Part shown: piece by piece, positions 1 through 5,225 of the stretch
Numbering within the stretch: position 1 is the stretch's first letter
Layout of the letters: every line of letters starts with the position of its first letter
NCBI GenBank assembly: GCA_004555765.1
Contig: SFHG01000079.1
Coordinates: 1-5,225 of the forward strand
Direction of reading: 5' to 3'
From: Bacteroidales bacterium
GTDB lineage: Bacteria; Bacteroidota; Bacteroidia; Bacteroidales; Porphyromonadaceae
Length of the DNA: 5,225 nt
Made by a program: the position numbers and the translations under genes
Notes under the pieces: generated by a model
Database searches by the model: none
Seen by the model: only the letters and a program-made list of their open reading frames with translations
Told to the model about the DNA's origin: nothing

Positions 1-2202
<2,202 letters not shown>

Positions 2203-2220
2203 AAACCACAGAACAAAAAA

Positions 2221-2254
2221 GATGCTCACAACCACTATACAAATCACAAACAAC
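2221..2254 (-). promoter_or_regulatory. Spacer boxA-like anti-termination/processing block
   Basis: Read on the minus strand, this block begins GTTGTTTGTGA (2244-2254) and continues GTATAGTGGTTGTGAGCATC (2221-2240). It resembles the conserved element placed just before 23S in actinobacterial spacers (the GAGAACT...AGTGGACGCGAGCATC type). It also aligns with the leader boxA block: 21 of 28 positions are identical, including the first 11. BoxA RNA is bound by NusB-NusE and helps RNA polymerase transcribe rRNA without premature stopping. A second copy before 23S fits reloading of that complex. The identification is by similarity only. Confidence 0.75.
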
Positions 2255-2329
2255 CCACCACACCAACCACCACACACAACCACACGCGCGCAGGCAGCCA
2301 GCAAGCCACACAACCCCACAACACAGCAG

Positions 2330-2340
2330 GGCCACCGGCC
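2330..2340 (-). repeat. Short GGCC inverted repeat in the spacer
   Basis: The arms GGCC and GGCC flank a 3-nt loop, giving a small stable hairpin in the spacer RNA. No U-tract follows it, so it is not a terminator. It may help to fold or process the precursor. Confidence 0.4.
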
Positions 2341-2508
2341 AACAGGTATTGACCGTGAACCCGACAGCGTGTCCATCATCTACACCCAACCCCACAACGC
2401 ACCCACACCCACCACACACAACGCATGATGACCAAGCATGAGCACAAGAAACCACCACACCACACCGCCCACAGGCAGCACAGCACAGCAATCCCCAACA
2501 GGGCTCCC

Positions 2509-4056
<1,548 letters not shown>

Positions 4057-4071
4057 CAAAGTCCAGAAAAA

Positions 4072-4094
4072 CCCACCACACAACCACCACCACC
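4072..4094 (-). other. GG-tract cluster, possible two-tier G-quadruplex
   Basis: On the RNA strand this segment has four GG tracts separated by single U residues (4084-4094), then a short linker and further GG/GGG tracts. It ends about 16 nt before the 16S 5' end. Such spacing permits a two-quartet G-quadruplex in RNA or in the non-template DNA strand. Two-quartet structures are weak, and the whole region is G/U-rich, so this may only reflect composition. Confidence 0.35.
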
Positions 4095-4162
4095 AACAAG
4101 CAGCAGCAGCCACACAGCAAGCAATCCCAACCAAAAAACAACTCAAAAACAAAAAACAGGCA

Positions 4163-4199
4163 TAAACAACAAACACACTATCGAGTTCACAAACAACAC
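4163..4199 (-). promoter_or_regulatory. rrn leader boxA anti-termination block
   Basis: Read on the minus strand, 4184-4198 is TGTTGTTTGTGAACT, followed by CGATAGTGTGTTTG (4170-4183). As I recall it, the mycobacterial rrn leader reads TGTTGTTTGAGAACT and then CAATAGTGTGTTTG, so only two positions differ. BoxA is the RNA site for NusB and NusE (ribosomal protein S10) in the rRNA anti-termination complex. Its position, about 90 nt after the predicted start and 115-140 nt before 16S, is typical of a leader. It supports this being a functional rRNA transcription unit. Confidence 0.88.
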
Positions 4200-4293
4200 C
4201 CACACACCCCCAAGGCAACCCCAAGCACACACCCAGAACCACCCAAAGGAAGAGGCCACCACCACAACCACAAAGCCGCAGCGACAAGAGAAA

Positions 4294-4322
4294 ACACTAC
4301 CCACCCCCACACAAACCGTCAA
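4294..4322 (-). promoter_or_regulatory. Predicted rrn promoter (SigA-type)
   Basis: The -35 box TTGACG is at 4317-4322 and the -10 box TAGTGT at 4294-4299, separated by exactly 17 nt. TAGTGT fits the actinobacterial TANNNT pattern and TTGACG differs by one base from the consensus. The predicted start is near 4285-4288, some 62 nt after the tyrS stop codon. This gives the rRNA genes their own promoter. No second promoter was recognised in this gap; others could lie within tyrS. Confidence 0.75.
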
Positions 4323-4333
4323 ATCAGACGGCC
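4314..4333 (-). terminator. Weak hairpin after tyrS, overlapping the -35 box
   Basis: The arms CCGTC and GACGG enclose a 6-nt loop (read TGATTT), and two G-U pairs extend the stem to 7 pairs. It begins about 15 nt after the tyrS stop and is followed by only three U residues before UGUG. It could act as a poor terminator or 3'-end stabiliser for tyrS mRNA. The downstream arm contains most of the -35 TTGACG, so the symmetry may be incidental. Confidence 0.35.
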
Positions 4334-4348
4334 GTGAAGGGCGCCACA

Positions 4349-5225
4349 TTAGGAGAGTTCGACGACGGCGAGATTGCGCCTGCCCTTGCGGATCAGCACC
4401 ACCGAGCCGGCGAGAAGGTCGGACTCGGTGAAGGGGGCGTCCTCATCCTCCACCTTCGCATTGTTCAGATAGGCGCCGCCCGAAGCGACGGTGCGACGAG
4501 CCGCGCCGCGCCCCTTCTCGAGGCCCGTTCCCACCAGGGCGTCGACGATCGTTGCCTCGCCCAGGGACAAGGAGGCGCGCGGAAGGTTAGAGGTCGCCGC
4601 CGTCAGGGTCTTCTCATCGATGGCGCTGAGGTCGCCGCCCCCCCACAGGGCCTCGGTCGCGGCGAGGACCCGCTCGAGTTCGGCCTCGCCGTGAACCAGT
4701 CGCGTCATCTCGGCCGCCAGCGCCTTCTGAGCGACCCGCGCATGAGGACGCTCAGCGACCTCCGCCTCGAGCTCTTCGATCCGGCGGCGGTCGAGGAAGG
4801 TGAAGATCTTGAGGAAGCGCACGACATCGGCGTCCTCCACCCGGAGCCAGAACTGGTAGAAGGCGTAGGGGCTCATCATCTCCGGATCGAGCCAGATCGC
4901 CCCGCCCTCGGACTTGCCGAACTTGGTGCCGTCGGACTTCGTGATGATCGGCGTCGTCAGCACGTGGGAGGACGCGCCCTCGACCTTGCGGATGAGGTCC
5001 ACGCCGCCGATCATGTTGCCCCACTGATCGTTGCCGCCCGTCTCCAGGGTCGCCCCGTAGCGACGGTGAAGCTCGAGGAAGTCGTTCGCCTGGAGGATCT
5101 GGTACGAGAACTCCGTGTAGGAGATGCCCTCATCGGACGCGAGACGGCGGGCGACGATGTCCTTGTTGAGCATCGTGCCCACTCGGAAGTACTTGCCGAT
5201 GCCCCGCAGGAGATCGATGGCGCTG
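4349..5225 (-). CDS. tyrS: Tyrosine--tRNA ligase, C-terminal part (5' end outside window)
   Basis: This cytoplasmic class I synthetase activates tyrosine with ATP and loads it on tRNA-Tyr. The visible 291 codons run open from 5224 and end in TAA at 4349-4351; bacterial TyrRS is usually about 420 residues, so roughly 130 N-terminal residues, including the HIGH-type motif, are missing. The frame begins SAIDLLRGIGKYFRVGTML, a typical mid-protein TyrRS segment, so the GTG at 5180-5182 is internal and not a start. The tyrosine-pocket motif YQILQANDF (visible residues 41-49) keeps the Tyr, Gln and Asp matching Y169, Q173 and D176 of Geobacillus TyrRS. GGNDQWGN follows (63-70), with Asn where Ser is common. 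KFGKS (101-105; 4910-4924) is the bacterial KMSKS-type ATP loop. An S4-like RNA-binding domain fills about residues 225-291. The gene is GC-rich and looks intact as far as seen. Confidence 0.97.
   Translation of the reverse strand, partial: SAIDLLRGIGKYFRVGTMLNKDIVARRLASDEGISYTEFSYQILQANDFLELHRRYGATLETGGNDQWGNMIGGVDLIRKVEGASSHVLTTPIITKSDGTKFGKSEGGAIWLDPEMMSPYAFYQFWLRVEDADVVRFLKIFTFLDRRRIEELEAEVAERPHARVAQKALAAEMTRLVHGEAELERVLAATEALWGGGDLSAIDEKTLTAATSNLPRASLSLGEATIVDALVGTGLEKGRGAARRTVASGGAYLNNAKVEDEDAPFTESDLLAGSVVLIRKGRRNLAVVELS

Larger units (their letters stand above)
4057..4348 (-). other. tyrS-16S intergenic region with rrn promoter and transcribed leader
   Basis: This 292-nt region contains no gene. 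From the tyrS side it holds a hairpin and promoter (4294-4333), a GT-rich stretch, the boxA block (4163-4199), three U-tracts read in the RNA at about 4132-4158, a sequence resembling one just after 16S (4120-4131), and a GG-rich block (4072-4094). The leader RNA from the predicted start to 16S would be about 230 nt. In 4057-4140 the RNA strand has only 2 A and 8 C in 84 bases, the rest being G or U. I found no C-rich segment able to form a long Watson-Crick stem with the spacer after 16S. Confidence 0.85.

Noticed and set aside
2349..2354. Plus-strand TTGACC resembling a -35 box in the spacer
   Set aside because: No TANNNT at suitable spacing leads into a plausible plus-strand gene, and transcription there would run antisense into 16S.
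4175..4180. Second TAGTGT that could be a -10 box
   Set aside because: It is part of the conserved boxA block, and the bases 17 nt upstream (GTGGGT) do not resemble a -35 box.
4491..5024. Open frames of 67 (plus) and 90 (minus) codons inside tyrS
   Set aside because: They are shadow frames of a GC-rich gene; the tyrS frame carries all recognised TyrRS motifs.

Overview
This window is the upstream part of a ribosomal RNA operon from a high-GC Gram-positive bacterium, read entirely on the minus strand: the end of tyrS, an rrn promoter and leader, a complete 16S rRNA gene, a short tRNA-free spacer, and the 5' two thirds or more of a 23S rRNA gene. The 16S sequence, an actinobacterial extra hairpin in 23S domain III, and mycobacteria-like anti-termination and spacer motifs all indicate Actinobacteria. 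The 16S variable regions look most like Actinomycetaceae (Actinomyces/Schaalia group), judged by memory of these sequences and not by alignment.

Layout from high to low coordinates, in the direction of transcription. tyrS occupies 4349-5225; its N-terminal part lies outside the window. The 4057-4348 gap holds a convincing promoter (-35 TTGACG, 17-nt spacer, -10 TAGTGT), a weak hairpin overlapping the -35, a boxA-type anti-termination block, U-tracts and a GG-rich block. 16S runs from about 4056 to 2510. The spacer (about 2203-2509) contains no tRNA gene but has a second boxA-like block just ahead of 23S. 23S starts near 2202 and runs off the window at position 1.

The tyrosyl-tRNA synthetase gene and the rRNA genes both serve translation, but the rRNAs appear to have their own promoter directly after tyrS. 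A tyrS-rrn junction is known from one of the two rRNA operons of fast-growing mycobacteria.

I see no mobile element, CRISPR array, defence system or novel protein gene. The plus-strand reading frames are antisense shadows of rRNA or tyrS. The most interesting signal is compositional: the leader, the spacer and the variable rRNA helices are extremely G/U-rich on the RNA strand, and two variable-region hairpins are held together largely by G-U wobble pairs.
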